From: an uncultured Lachnospiraceae bacterium | Lineage (GTDB): Bacteria > Bacillota > Clostridia > Lachnospirales > Lachnospiraceae | Length of the DNA: 17,083 bases | Reading direction: 5' to 3' | Assembly (NCBI GenBank): GCA_910585395.1 | Contig: CAJUCK010000019.1 | Location: forward strand, 1 to 17,083 | Shown: positions 5,797 through 12,910 of the stretch, piece after piece | Numbering within the stretch: the first letter of the stretch is position 1 | Layout of the letters: every line of letters starts with the position of its first letter | Notes under the pieces: generated by a model | Databases searched by the model: none | What the model was told of the DNA's origin: nothing | The model's input: only the letters and a program-made list of their open reading frames with translations | Program-made: the position numbers and the translations under genes

Positions 5797-7551
5797 TTGA
5801 AGAAGCAGGAAGCGGGCAGAGCATCCACAAAGCGCAGGACCAGACGGATGAGTATTCGAGTAAAAATACTATTTCCAGCAACGCTTTTGATTATTTTGCT
5901 CTGTGTGATTATGGGAGTCAGTTCTTACATACGGCTGAAAGATGGTTTGATAGCCATGGGAGTGGAAGAGGCGCGCATGGCGGCGGTTGTCTCTGTAAAG
6001 GCAGTCGATGGAGAAGAACTGGCAAAGTTGAAAGAGGGGGATGAGGGAAGTGCGCAGTATCAAAAGCAGCTCTCTTCTTTGAGAAGTATTCGTGATGACT
6101 GTGGAATCAAATATCTGTATACGCTATACACAGATGGAAACCAGGTATATTATGGGATAGATACAGACAATTCGGATGGGCACCAGGATATTGGAAATCC
6201 TTTTGAAGTATCCTATCAGGAACTTCAGAGTGTTTTTGCTGGAGAAGCATATGTGCAGGATTATATTGACTCTACAGCATATGGAGATTTAATTACGGCT
6301 TATATGCCTGTAATGGATTCTGAGGGAAAGAATGTTGCTGCTGTTGTGGGATGTGATTACGATGCTTCAGGGGTAATTAATCGTTTAAACGTGATCTTAA
6401 AGCAGATAATCAGCATTGCTGTCATTTGCCTTGTTGTGGCATTGACAGTTATCAATATTGTGGTGAGCGCTATCATAAGAAGTCTGCGTACGGTCGATAA
6501 GAAAATATACGAACTGGTACATAACGAAGGAGATCTGACGCAGCGGCTGGACGTACATACAGGAGATGAAATGGAGCTGATTGCAGATAATGTAAATGAG
6601 CTTCTGGCATATATCAGAAACATAATGCTGAATATTGCCGCAAATTCCCAGCACTTAAATGAATCAACTGGCACCATTGCATCCAATTTGTCTGATGCTG
6701 AGCTGAACATCTCAGATGTCTCTTCTACCATGGAACAGATGAGTGCAGCTATGGAAGAGTCAAGCGCGTCTTTGGATCAGACCAATGAATCCATACAGCA
6801 GGCGTTTCAATTGATAGCACAGATAGACCGGCAGGCGGAAGGTGGAAGCAGTTCTTCTAATGAGATTATGCAGCATGCTTCACAGGTCCACAGCCAGGCT
6901 GTTTTGGAACAGCAGAACGCCAAGACCCAGGTTGCCAATATGGCGGAATCTGTTCAGCACAAGATTGAGAAATCGAAAGAGGTGGAGGAAGTTCGTGAGC
7001 TTACCAAAAACATTATCAGTATTACAGAAGAAACAAATCTGCTGGCGTTAAACGCGAGTATTGAGGCGGCACGGGCTGGAGAAGCTGGAAGAGGTTTTGC
7101 GGTAGTTGCAGATGAAATTGGAAAGCTGGCACTGAATTCCGCAGATGCAGCCATTGAAATACAGAATGTGACATCCGCCGTGATAAAGACGGTGGATGAA
7201 CTTGCAGAGGAAGCCAAAGAGATGATGGCTTTTATGGATAAGACAGCTATGGGCGGCTATGAAAAATTGCTGATAACCAGTGAGAGCTATCAGAGTGATG
7301 TGGGAAAAATGAATCAGATGATGCTGGAGTTTGCGGCAGACAGCGAACAATTAAAGACCAGTATGGACCATATCAGAGAAGCTGTGGAAGCAGTGAAGAA
7401 TGCTGTGGGAGAAAGTGCAGTCGGTGTAACAAATGTGACAGAGAAAGCTGTGGATTTAACAGTCAGTGTGGGTGATATTGGCATGGAAGCAAACTCAAAT
7501 ATGGATATTGCAGGCCAGCTGAATCAGGAAGTAAATAAATTTAAGCTGTAA
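5797..7551 (+). CDS. Methyl-accepting chemotaxis protein (Cache-HAMP-MCP)
   Basis: A 584-residue transmembrane receptor. A basic N-terminus is followed by TM1 (about 24-45), an extracellular Cache/PAS-like sensor of about 155 residues with YLYTLYTDGNQVYYGID and VAAVVGCDYD, TM2 (about 202-224), a HAMP domain (RSLRTVDKKIYELVHNEGDL, about 225-280) and a full signalling coiled coil. The tip ETNLLALNASIEAARAGEAG begins at residue 412. Glu/Gln-rich helices on both sides could hold methylation sites. No CheR-tethering pentapeptide is seen at the C-terminus. The start is a TTG at 5797 with AAAGGCGGGA just upstream; ATG 5848 (AGGA at 5836) is an alternative that drops 17 residues. It is co-transcribed with the PocR receptor. 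The ligand is unknown; Cache domains usually bind small metabolites. No che or flagellar genes are in the window. Confidence 0.92.
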   Translation: MKKQEAGRASTKRRTRRMSIRVKILFPATLLIILLCVIMGVSSYIRLKDGLIAMGVEEARMAAVVSVKAVDGEELAKLKEGDEGSAQYQKQLSSLRSIRDDCGIKYLYTLYTDGNQVYYGIDTDNSDGHQDIGNPFEVSYQELQSVFAGEAYVQDYIDSTAYGDLITAYMPVMDSEGKNVAAVVGCDYDASGVINRLNVILKQIISIAVICLVVALTVINIVVSAIIRSLRTVDKKIYELVHNEGDLTQRLDVHTGDEMELIADNVNELLAYIRNIMLNIAANSQHLNESTGTIASNLSDAELNISDVSSTMEQMSAAMEESSASLDQTNESIQQAFQLIAQIDRQAEGGSSSSNEIMQHASQVHSQAVLEQQNAKTQVANMAESVQHKIEKSKEVEEVRELTKNIISITEETNLLALNASIEAARAGEAGRGFAVVADEIGKLALNSADAAIEIQNVTSAVIKTVDELAEEAKEMMAFMDKTAMGGYEKLLITSESYQSDVGKMNQMMLEFAADSEQLKTSMDHIREAVEAVKNAVGESAVGVTNVTEKAVDLTVSVGDIGMEANSNMDIAGQLNQEVNKFKL

Positions 7552-7567
7552 ATAAATTATGTAAAAG

Positions 7568-7608
7568 CTGCACAATATATAGTTTGCGCTATATATTGTG
7601 CAGTTTTT
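7568..7608 (+). terminator. Intrinsic terminator after the receptor operon
   Basis: CTGCACAATATATAG (7568-7582) pairs perfectly with CTATATATTGTGCAG (7589-7603) over a 6-base loop, followed by TTTTT (7604-7608). It lies 16 bases after the receptor stop. Confidence 0.93.
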
Positions 7609-7639
7609 AACCATATTAGTTCTTGCAGAGGTGAATCAT

Positions 7640-8314
7640 ATGCGGATTTTAATTGCAGAGGATGAGAAGGACCTAAATAATATTATCAGACAAAAGCTGG
7701 TTTCTGACGGCTACAGTGTTGACAGCTGTTATGATGGCAGAGAGGCTATTGATATTTTGTCTTATGCCGATTATGATGCGGTGATTCTTGATATTATGAT
7801 GCCAGGGGCAGACGGTTATGAAGTGCTGAACAGTCTGCGCAGCGCTAAAAAGACAACGCCTGTCTTGTTTCTTACAGCAAGAGATGCCGTTGCAGACCGT
7901 GTGAAGGGGTTGGACAGCGGAGCAAATGATTATCTGGTTAAGCCTTTCTCATTTGAAGAACTGTCTGCCCGTCTGCGTGCTATGATGCGTGTTTCTTTCG
8001 GCGCTGTCAGCAGTGTACTGTCTGTGGCAGATCTTACAATGGATTGTGCGGCACATATCGTAAAACGCGCTGGCAGGGTAATTGCTTTGTCTGCCAAAGA
8101 ATATGAACTGCTGGAATACCTGATGTATAATCAGGGGATTGTACTGTCCAGGGAGAAAATTGAGGATCATATCTGGAACTTCAGTTATGAAGGCGGCACC
8201 AATGTGGTGGACGTTTACGTCAGTTATCTCAGAAAAAAAGTGGACGATGGATATGACAGCAGGCTGATTCATACAGTCAGGGGTAAAGGATATGTGCTGC
8301 GGGAGGCAGAATAA
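7640..8314 (+). CDS. OmpR-family response regulator
   Basis: A 224-residue DNA-binding regulator of a two-component system. The receiver domain (1-115) shows the acidic pair E7/D8, the phosphate acceptor D51 (VILDIMMPG), T79 and K101 (YLVKPF). The C-terminal winged helix (about 128-222) has LSAKEYELLEYL, the recognition helix region NVVDVYVSYLRKKV and HTVRGKGYVL. The start is ATG 7640 with AGAGGTGA at 7627-7634; the frame stays open to 7598, but that part lies in the terminator hairpin. It is followed by its kinase after two bases. No clear promoter is visible in the 31 bases between the terminator and the start codon, so expression may depend on read-through or on a promoter I cannot see. 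Its likely targets are the PepSY genes downstream. Confidence 0.95.
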   Translation: MRILIAEDEKDLNNIIRQKLVSDGYSVDSCYDGREAIDILSYADYDAVILDIMMPGADGYEVLNSLRSAKKTTPVLFLTARDAVADRVKGLDSGANDYLVKPFSFEELSARLRAMMRVSFGAVSSVLSVADLTMDCAAHIVKRAGRVIALSAKEYELLEYLMYNQGIVLSREKIEDHIWNFSYEGGTNVVDVYVSYLRKKVDDGYDSRLIHTVRGKGYVLREAE

Positions 8315-8316
8315 GG

Positions 8317-9717
8317 ATGAGAAACTTGTCAATACGATTTCGGATAACACTTTGGTTTACAGCGGCATTGATTGTGGCAGCTGGATTTACCTGCTTTGTC
8401 ATTTTATATGCTGACCATCAGATTATCCAGAAGACCATTCGGGACAATTTAGTTGAGACAGTTGAAAATAATGTAGATGAGGTTGAATATTATCTTACGA
8501 TTGACAGAGCAGACCCAGAAGATACAGATTACTATATTGCTTTCGGTACGGGGTATTTGGAAATAGATGATGATTTCCTAGATCAGGTGAATGAAGTTTG
8601 TACCGCATTATATCATGAGAATGGAGCCCTGCTTTATGGGGAAAATCCTGTTTCGAGAAATATTTCTGATTTAAAGTTTGCTGATTCTGAAATTCAGAGA
8701 ATTAAGATAAAAGGCAGTATCTTTTATATATATGATCGAAAACTGGAATCAGAAGGATTGGAGGCGTTTTGGCTCAGAGGTGTAGTGTCTGGAAAACAGG
8801 GGATGACTCATATGTCAAACACTGCGCAGCTGTCTCTGCTTTTTCTGCCGTTGCTGGTACTGGTTTCTGCCATGGGGGGGTATCTGCTTACAGGAGGAAT
8901 GCTTCGCCCTGTACAGGAGATTCTGAAATCTGCCGATGCAATTGGAACTGGCGGTGATTTGAAAAAGAGGATTGAGCTGGGCAGAGGAAACGACGAGCTG
9001 CATCAGCTTGCTGCAAGTTTTAACAAGATGTTTGAACGTTTGGAATACGCATTCGAAGCCGAACAGAAATTCACCGCAGATGCATCTCATGAACTTCGTA
9101 CACCTGTCTCGGTCATCACAGCGCAATGTGAATATTCTTTGGAACGGCCAAGAAGCTGTGAGGAATATGAGCATGCATTGAGGACTATACAGCGTCAAGG
9201 CAGAAAGATGACAAAGCTCATCAACAGCATGCTGGAGTTTACACGTCTGGAAATGAGGACAGAGAGCTATGCGAAAGAATCTATAGATTTGACAGAATTG
9301 GTAGAATCGGTTTGCTCTGACATGGCATTGATACAGGAGCGGGGTATTACACTAAAGTGTGAGACGGAAGAACATATAGTATTTTGCGGAAACAGCCATC
9401 TTCTTTCCAGGCTGCTGATAAATCTAATTACCAATGCATATCGGTACGGAAAGGAAAATGGCTGTATTATTGTATGCCTTAGGACCAGAGGACACCAGAT
9501 TGAGCTGTCTGTTTCAGATGATGGAATAGGAATTGCAAGAGAAGAACAGCTTAAGATTTTTCAACGGTTTTACCAGGGGGACAATTCCCATTCTGGCAGA
9601 GGCACAGGTCTTGGCCTGTCTATGGTTCAGGAAATTACAAGGTTTCATGGAGGGATGATACAAGTAAACAGTGAACCGGGAAAAGGCAGCACATTTCATA
9701 TCATATTTAATAATTAA
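8317..9717 (+). CDS. Sensor histidine kinase of the PepSY-linked two-component system
   Basis: A 466-residue membrane kinase. TM1 is at about 11-31, an extracellular sensor of about 140 residues rich in Asp/Glu follows, and TM2 is at about 172-193. HAMP runs to about 245. The HisKA box FTADASHELRTPVSV holds the phosphorylated H258. The ATPase domain has the N box with N369/N373, G1 DDGIGI (401-406), the F box IFQRFYQ and G2 GRGTGLGLS (427-435). All catalytic motifs are present and the length is normal. GGGAGG lies in the last codons of the regulator gene, about 12 bases before this ATG, so the pair is translationally linked. The acidic outer loop could sense cations or cationic peptides, but that is only a guess from charge. 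Confidence 0.95.
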   Translation: MRNLSIRFRITLWFTAALIVAAGFTCFVILYADHQIIQKTIRDNLVETVENNVDEVEYYLTIDRADPEDTDYYIAFGTGYLEIDDDFLDQVNEVCTALYHENGALLYGENPVSRNISDLKFADSEIQRIKIKGSIFYIYDRKLESEGLEAFWLRGVVSGKQGMTHMSNTAQLSLLFLPLLVLVSAMGGYLLTGGMLRPVQEILKSADAIGTGGDLKKRIELGRGNDELHQLAASFNKMFERLEYAFEAEQKFTADASHELRTPVSVITAQCEYSLERPRSCEEYEHALRTIQRQGRKMTKLINSMLEFTRLEMRTESYAKESIDLTELVESVCSDMALIQERGITLKCETEEHIVFCGNSHLLSRLLINLITNAYRYGKENGCIIVCLRTRGHQIELSVSDDGIGIAREEQLKIFQRFYQGDNSHSGRGTGLGLSMVQEITRFHGGMIQVNSEPGKGSTFHIIFNN

Positions 9718-9755
9718 TTTTTTCTAATGTTATTTTAATCTTTTTCTCGTATAAT
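9714..9755 (+). promoter_or_regulatory. Promoter of the PepSY genes with candidate regulator repeats
   Basis: TATAAT at 9750-9755 lies 25 bases before the PepSY ATG, with no good -35 box at the usual distance. In its place are two similar direct repeats, TTAATTTTTTCT (9714-9725) and TTAATCTTTTTCT (9735-9747), starting 21 bases apart, or two helical turns. OmpR-type regulators often bind such tandem repeats over a weak -35 box. The -10 is seen directly; the operator role is inference, and the repeats are AT-rich enough to be chance. Confidence 0.45.
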
Positions 9756-9780
9756 ATGAAATGTGGAAGGGAGGAAAAAG

Positions 9781-10155
9781 ATGAAGAGATTATTTGCGAC
9801 GCCTGCAAGGGCAGCTATTTCTGCAGTCTGTATTACAGTATTCGTATTTCTTGCAGCAGGAGTTATCTTTATAGCTGCCGTTACAAGAGGGATTATTTCT
9901 GGAGGCAGAGAGATAACGCTGGAAAGAGCGAAAGAGATTGCTTTATCGGATGCTGGTCTGACAGAATCTGATGCTGTGTTTACCAAGACGAAACAGGAAA
10001 TGGAACGAGGTATTTCAGTTTATGAGATAGAGTTCTATGCAGGAAATACAGAATATGAATATGAAATCAACGGAAAAGCAGGAACAATTTACAGTAAAAG
10101 CAAGGAATCATTTACATCTTCCAGTGATGAAATTTTGCCAGACCAGCAATTTTGA
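9781..10155 (+). CDS. PepSY-domain membrane protein, N-terminal part of a frameshifted gene
   Basis: It encodes 124 residues before a TGA. A short basic lead, one membrane segment at about 13-35 and a first PepSY-like domain (about 44-103: ITLERAKEIALSDAGL, then VYEIEFYAGNTEYEYEINGK) are followed by the start of a polar linker ending ILPDQQF. PepSY domains are found in peptidase propeptides and in small exported proteins thought to restrain proteases. The frame stops at TTT-TGA (10150-10155), but the +1 frame continues without a break into a second PepSY domain up to 10477. Removing one T from the T4 run gives a single 231-residue membrane-anchored protein with two PepSY domains. The start is ATG 9781 behind GGGAGG, rather than the in-frame GTG 9763. 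It lies 63 bases after the kinase gene, with its own -10 box. Confidence 0.85.
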   Translation: MKRLFATPARAAISAVCITVFVFLAAGVIFIAAVTRGIISGGREITLERAKEIALSDAGLTESDAVFTKTKQEMERGISVYEIEFYAGNTEYEYEINGKAGTIYSKSKESFTSSSDEILPDQQF

Positions 10156-10477
10156 TGCAGAACAGGACAGTCAGAACGCCGCCAGTCAGAAAAATGAAGC
10201 CAGCCAGACAGGAGATGCTGCGGCGCCAAAGATTCAGGAAGAGAATCCGATCAGTCATACGGGAACGGAAATAGAGGTTGATAAGGCAAAAGCCATTGCA
10301 GTGGAACATGCAGGATTTTCAGTTTCAGAGGTTCAATTCTCAAAGACCAAGTTGGAAAAAGAACATGGAAATGTGATATATGAGATTGAATTTTACAAAG
10401 ACGCCATGGAATATGAATATGAGATTGACGCTGTAACAGGTGAAATTATAGAATTTAACTCAGAATGGGATGATTAA
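10151..10477 (+). pseudogene. PepSY-domain protein, C-terminal part of the frameshifted gene
   Basis: This is the continuation of the preceding gene in the next frame. It begins with a polar, repeat-like linker (FDAEQDSQNAASQ and on) and ends with a second PepSY domain (VDKAKAIAVEHAGF, then IYEIEFYKDAMEYEYEID). That domain closely copies the first one (VYEIEFYAGNTEYEYEIN). No ribosome site or sensible start codon precedes it; in-frame ATGs at 10037 and 10130 lie inside the other frame without AGGAGG. It is probably made only if the ribosome shifts +1 at CAA-TTT-TGA, or if the extra T is absent in the cell. It ends 13 bases before the next PepSY gene. Confidence 0.7.
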
Positions 10478-10490
10478 GGAGGAAAGCACG

Positions 10491-11231
10491 ATGAAGAAAC
10501 ACAGCAGGACAGCTGCAATATTTATGATAATATGCCTTGCAATGGCAAATGTTTTATGCGTTCCAGAAACTGTGTCTGCTAAAAATCCTGTAACAGACCA
10601 GCAGATAAGAAAACTGGCAAAGAAGCAGGTTAAGGGTGGAAGGATTGTGGAAATAGATCAGGATTATGAAAAGGGCGTTTTGGTTTATGAGATTGAGATG
10701 CTGAAAGGGAAGAAAGAATATCAGCTCACATACCGTGCTAAGGATGCCAAATTAATTTCTTATGGATGGGAAATACAATCCTTCTATGTCAGGAGGGGCA
10801 GAGGCAGAATTATCAGCATGGATAAATGCAGAAAACTGGCGAAGAAGCAGACTTCAAATGGAAAAATTATCAGTACCGTACTGAAACGCAGCCACGGAGT
10901 AGATTTTTATAAAGTGAAGGCGCAGAAGGGAACGAAAAAGTATGAATTAAAGTTCCATGCACGCACTGGCAAATTGCTGGAATACGAGTGGGAATCAGCC
11001 ACGAAGAAAAACAGTGGAAACAGCAGAAACTATATCAGCAAAGAACAAGCCAAGAAAGCTGCCCTTGAACGGACAGGCGGAGGAACTGTGATAAAGGTGA
11101 AGTTTGAGATGGATGATGGAGCGCCTGTCTATGAAGTAGAAGTGATCAGGGGAGAAGTGGAATATGAAATAAAGGTTCATGCCAGAACAGGGAGAATATT
11201 AGAAATTGACATGGATTCAGTTTATGATTAA
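10491..11231 (+). CDS. Secreted protein with three PepSY-like repeats
   Basis: A 246-residue protein with a signal peptide (basic start, hydrophobic core AAIFMIICLAMANVLC, likely cleavage after VSA at residue 30) and three repeats of about 60 residues at about 34-93, 106-166 and 181-241. Each repeat has a Lys-rich helix (IRKLAKKQ, CRKLAKKQ, AKKAALERT), then a V-Y-E-I/V-E strand, a K/EYE strand and, in the last two, HARTGK/R with a final E-x-E/D-like strand. This is the PepSY pattern. It is strikingly rich in Lys and Arg, unlike the acidic membrane-bound PepSY protein before it. AAGGAGG (10477-10483) lies seven bases ahead of ATG 10491 and overlaps the preceding stop codon, so the two genes are in one operon. 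It may inhibit or chaperone an extracellular protease; the target is unknown. Confidence 0.85.
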   Translation: MKKHSRTAAIFMIICLAMANVLCVPETVSAKNPVTDQQIRKLAKKQVKGGRIVEIDQDYEKGVLVYEIEMLKGKKEYQLTYRAKDAKLISYGWEIQSFYVRRGRGRIISMDKCRKLAKKQTSNGKIISTVLKRSHGVDFYKVKAQKGTKKYELKFHARTGKLLEYEWESATKKNSGNSRNYISKEQAKKAALERTGGGTVIKVKFEMDDGAPVYEVEVIRGEVEYEIKVHARTGRILEIDMDSVYD

Positions 11232-11271
11232 AGTATAGACAGAAGTTTATAAATTTTACAGAAGGAGAAAT

Positions 11272-11311
11272 AGCAGAAGGAGAGCCGTTCTGTAGGCTGT
11301 CCTTCTGCTTT
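11272..11311 (+). terminator. Terminator-like hairpin after the PepSY operon
   Basis: AGCAGAAGGA (11272-11281) pairs with TCCTTCTGCT (11300-11309), and inside it AGCC (11283-11286) pairs with GGCT (11295-11298), with one G/G mismatch and an 8-base loop. Only three T follow (11309-11311), so termination may be partial, with read-through into the methyltransferase gene that starts 10 bases later. Confidence 0.6.
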
Positions 11312-11320
11312 GCATATTAT

Positions 11321-12808
11321 ATGGAGATGAATAAAAGACATGAAAACGTAAGTCTGCCAGAGGATTTTTATAAACGAATGAAGTGGCTTCTTGCAAAAGA
11401 GGCTGAGGAATTTTTTCGCTCTTATGAAATGGAACGTGTCTATGGGCTGCGGTATAATCCATTGAAATTTGAATCTGGAGAAGTATTTGAACAAAAACTG
11501 TCTGAGACTGTAAAGTGGCGGCTTGCTCCTGTGCCCTGGTGTCAGGAGGGATATTATTATCAGCCGTCAGACCAGCCAGGAAAACACCCCTGGCATGAGG
11601 CGGGAGCGTATTATATTCAGGAACCAAGCGCAATGTCGGCAGTGGAACTTCTTGGGGTACAGCCGGGTGAACGAGTGCTGGATTTATGCGCAGCGCCAGG
11701 AGGAAAAACTACCCAGATTGCAGGGAAAATGCTGGGGCAGGGATTGCTTGTGTCCAATGAATTTTATGGAAGCAGGGCAAAAATACTGGCACAAAATGTG
11801 GAACGGATGGGGATAGGCAATACGGTGGTGCTCAATGAATCCACAGAACGCCTTTCTCAGGGGTTTGGGGAATTTTTTGACCGGATTCTGGTGGATGCCC
11901 CTTGTTCTGGGGAAGGGATGTTTCGCAAAGACCCAGGGGCTGCACAGGAATGGAGCCTGCAGAATGTTGAGATGTGTGCCGGCCGCCAGCATGAAATTTT
12001 AAGCCATGCAGCAGAAATGTTAAAGCCAAAAGGTGTGCTGGTATATGCTACCTGTACCTTTGCACCCCAGGAAAATGAAGGCTGCCTTGCATGGTTTCTG
12101 AAAAAATATCCGCAGTTTTCTGTTGAGAGAATAGAAATGGCAGATTTACATTTTAGCCAGGCAAGAGCAGAGTGGGCGGTATATGGGACAGAACGTGCAG
12201 AGAGTATGCCGGAGGATGAAGTGGCAAAAGCTTATCGGCTGTGGCCCCACAAACTGCAGGGGGAGGGGCATTTTGCGGTACGCCTGGTTAAGTCAGATTC
12301 TGCCGGTATCAGAGTGGCTTCTGAATGTGCTGAAAGACAGAAGTGCGGACGTAAAATAAACAGGAAAAAGGAGAACGTCAGGCTGGAAGAAGCCATTTGT
12401 CTGTTTAAGGAATTTGAGAAAAACACTCTGCAGGTTCAGCTAGATGAGAGACAGCCGGGAAAATATGTTTTATTTTCCGACCATCTTTACCTGATTCCCG
12501 AAGAAATGCCAGAACTAAAGGGATGGAAGGTGGTGCGTGCTGGGCTGCATCTTGGAGTTTGCCGAAAAAACCGCTTTGAACCGGCGCATGCACTTGCATT
12601 GTACCTGTCTCTTCGGCAGGTAAAGCATGCCGTGCAGCTCACTGACAGTGAAGCTTTAAAATATCTTCATGGAGAGACAGTTTCAGCCACAAATGGGCAG
12701 AAAGGATGGACGCTGGTATGTGTGTCAGGTCTTTCACTGGGCTGGGGGAAGAGCACAAATGGCGTGGTAAAAAACCATTATCCCAAAGGGCTTAGGATTT
12801 GTTACTGA
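11321..12808 (+). CDS. rsmF: 16S rRNA m5C methyltransferase, RsmF/RsmB (NOL1/NOP2/Sun) family
   Basis: A 495-residue SAM-dependent enzyme that methylates C5 of a cytosine in rRNA. The catalytic core shows the SAM loop VLDLCAAPGGKTTQIA (about 122-137), VDAPCSGEGMFRKDP with the release cysteine (about 190-204) and YATCTFAPQENEG with the nucleophilic cysteine (about 236-248). The N-terminal segment with YGLRYNPLK is typical of the family. The C-terminal ~150 residues fit the RsmF-specific tail, ending in the usual NHYPKGLR motif. The start at ATG 11321 (or 11327) has no proper Shine-Dalgarno sequence: the nearest AAGGAG is trapped in the hairpin at 11272-11309. Expression may therefore be low or linked to read-through from the PepSY operon. 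The exact rRNA target cannot be read from the sequence. Confidence 0.9.
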   Translation: MEMNKRHENVSLPEDFYKRMKWLLAKEAEEFFRSYEMERVYGLRYNPLKFESGEVFEQKLSETVKWRLAPVPWCQEGYYYQPSDQPGKHPWHEAGAYYIQEPSAMSAVELLGVQPGERVLDLCAAPGGKTTQIAGKMLGQGLLVSNEFYGSRAKILAQNVERMGIGNTVVLNESTERLSQGFGEFFDRILVDAPCSGEGMFRKDPGAAQEWSLQNVEMCAGRQHEILSHAAEMLKPKGVLVYATCTFAPQENEGCLAWFLKKYPQFSVERIEMADLHFSQARAEWAVYGTERAESMPEDEVAKAYRLWPHKLQGEGHFAVRLVKSDSAGIRVASECAERQKCGRKINRKKENVRLEEAICLFKEFEKNTLQVQLDERQPGKYVLFSDHLYLIPEEMPELKGWKVVRAGLHLGVCRKNRFEPAHALALYLSLRQVKHAVQLTDSEALKYLHGETVSATNGQKGWTLVCVSGLSLGWGKSTNGVVKNHYPKGLRICY

Positions 12809-12849
12809 TTAACCGGAGAAGCAAATCATACAAATTGAGATAAAAGTAA

Positions 12850-12878
12850 TTGCCATTCTTATCTATAACGAGTAAAAT
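12850..12878 (+). promoter_or_regulatory. Probable trpB promoter
   Basis: TTGCCA (12850-12855), 17 bases, then TAAAAT (12873-12878), followed by a short leader and AAAGGAG before ATG 12911. A loose dyad, GATAAaA (12839-12845) and TtcTTATC (12857-12863), surrounds the -35 box and could be an operator. No T-box, Trp-codon leader or attenuator is visible. Confidence 0.5.
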
Positions 12879-12910
12879 AAGAACTGAGATTTAAAAAAAG
12901 GAGAAAAATT

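Noticed and set aside
7598..7639. Upstream ATG for the response regulator
   Set aside because: It falls in the right arm of the terminator and adds 14 residues not expected before the MRILIAEDE receiver start; ATG 7640 has a good ribosome site.
10037..10150. Independent gene start for the second PepSY part
   Set aside because: The N-terminal residues from this ATG are an out-of-frame reading of the first PepSY domain, with no ribosome site.
12809..12910. T-box or Trp attenuator ahead of trpB
   Set aside because: The 102-base gap has no specifier stem, T-box sequence, Trp codon run or terminator; only a promoter pair and a loose dyad are visible.
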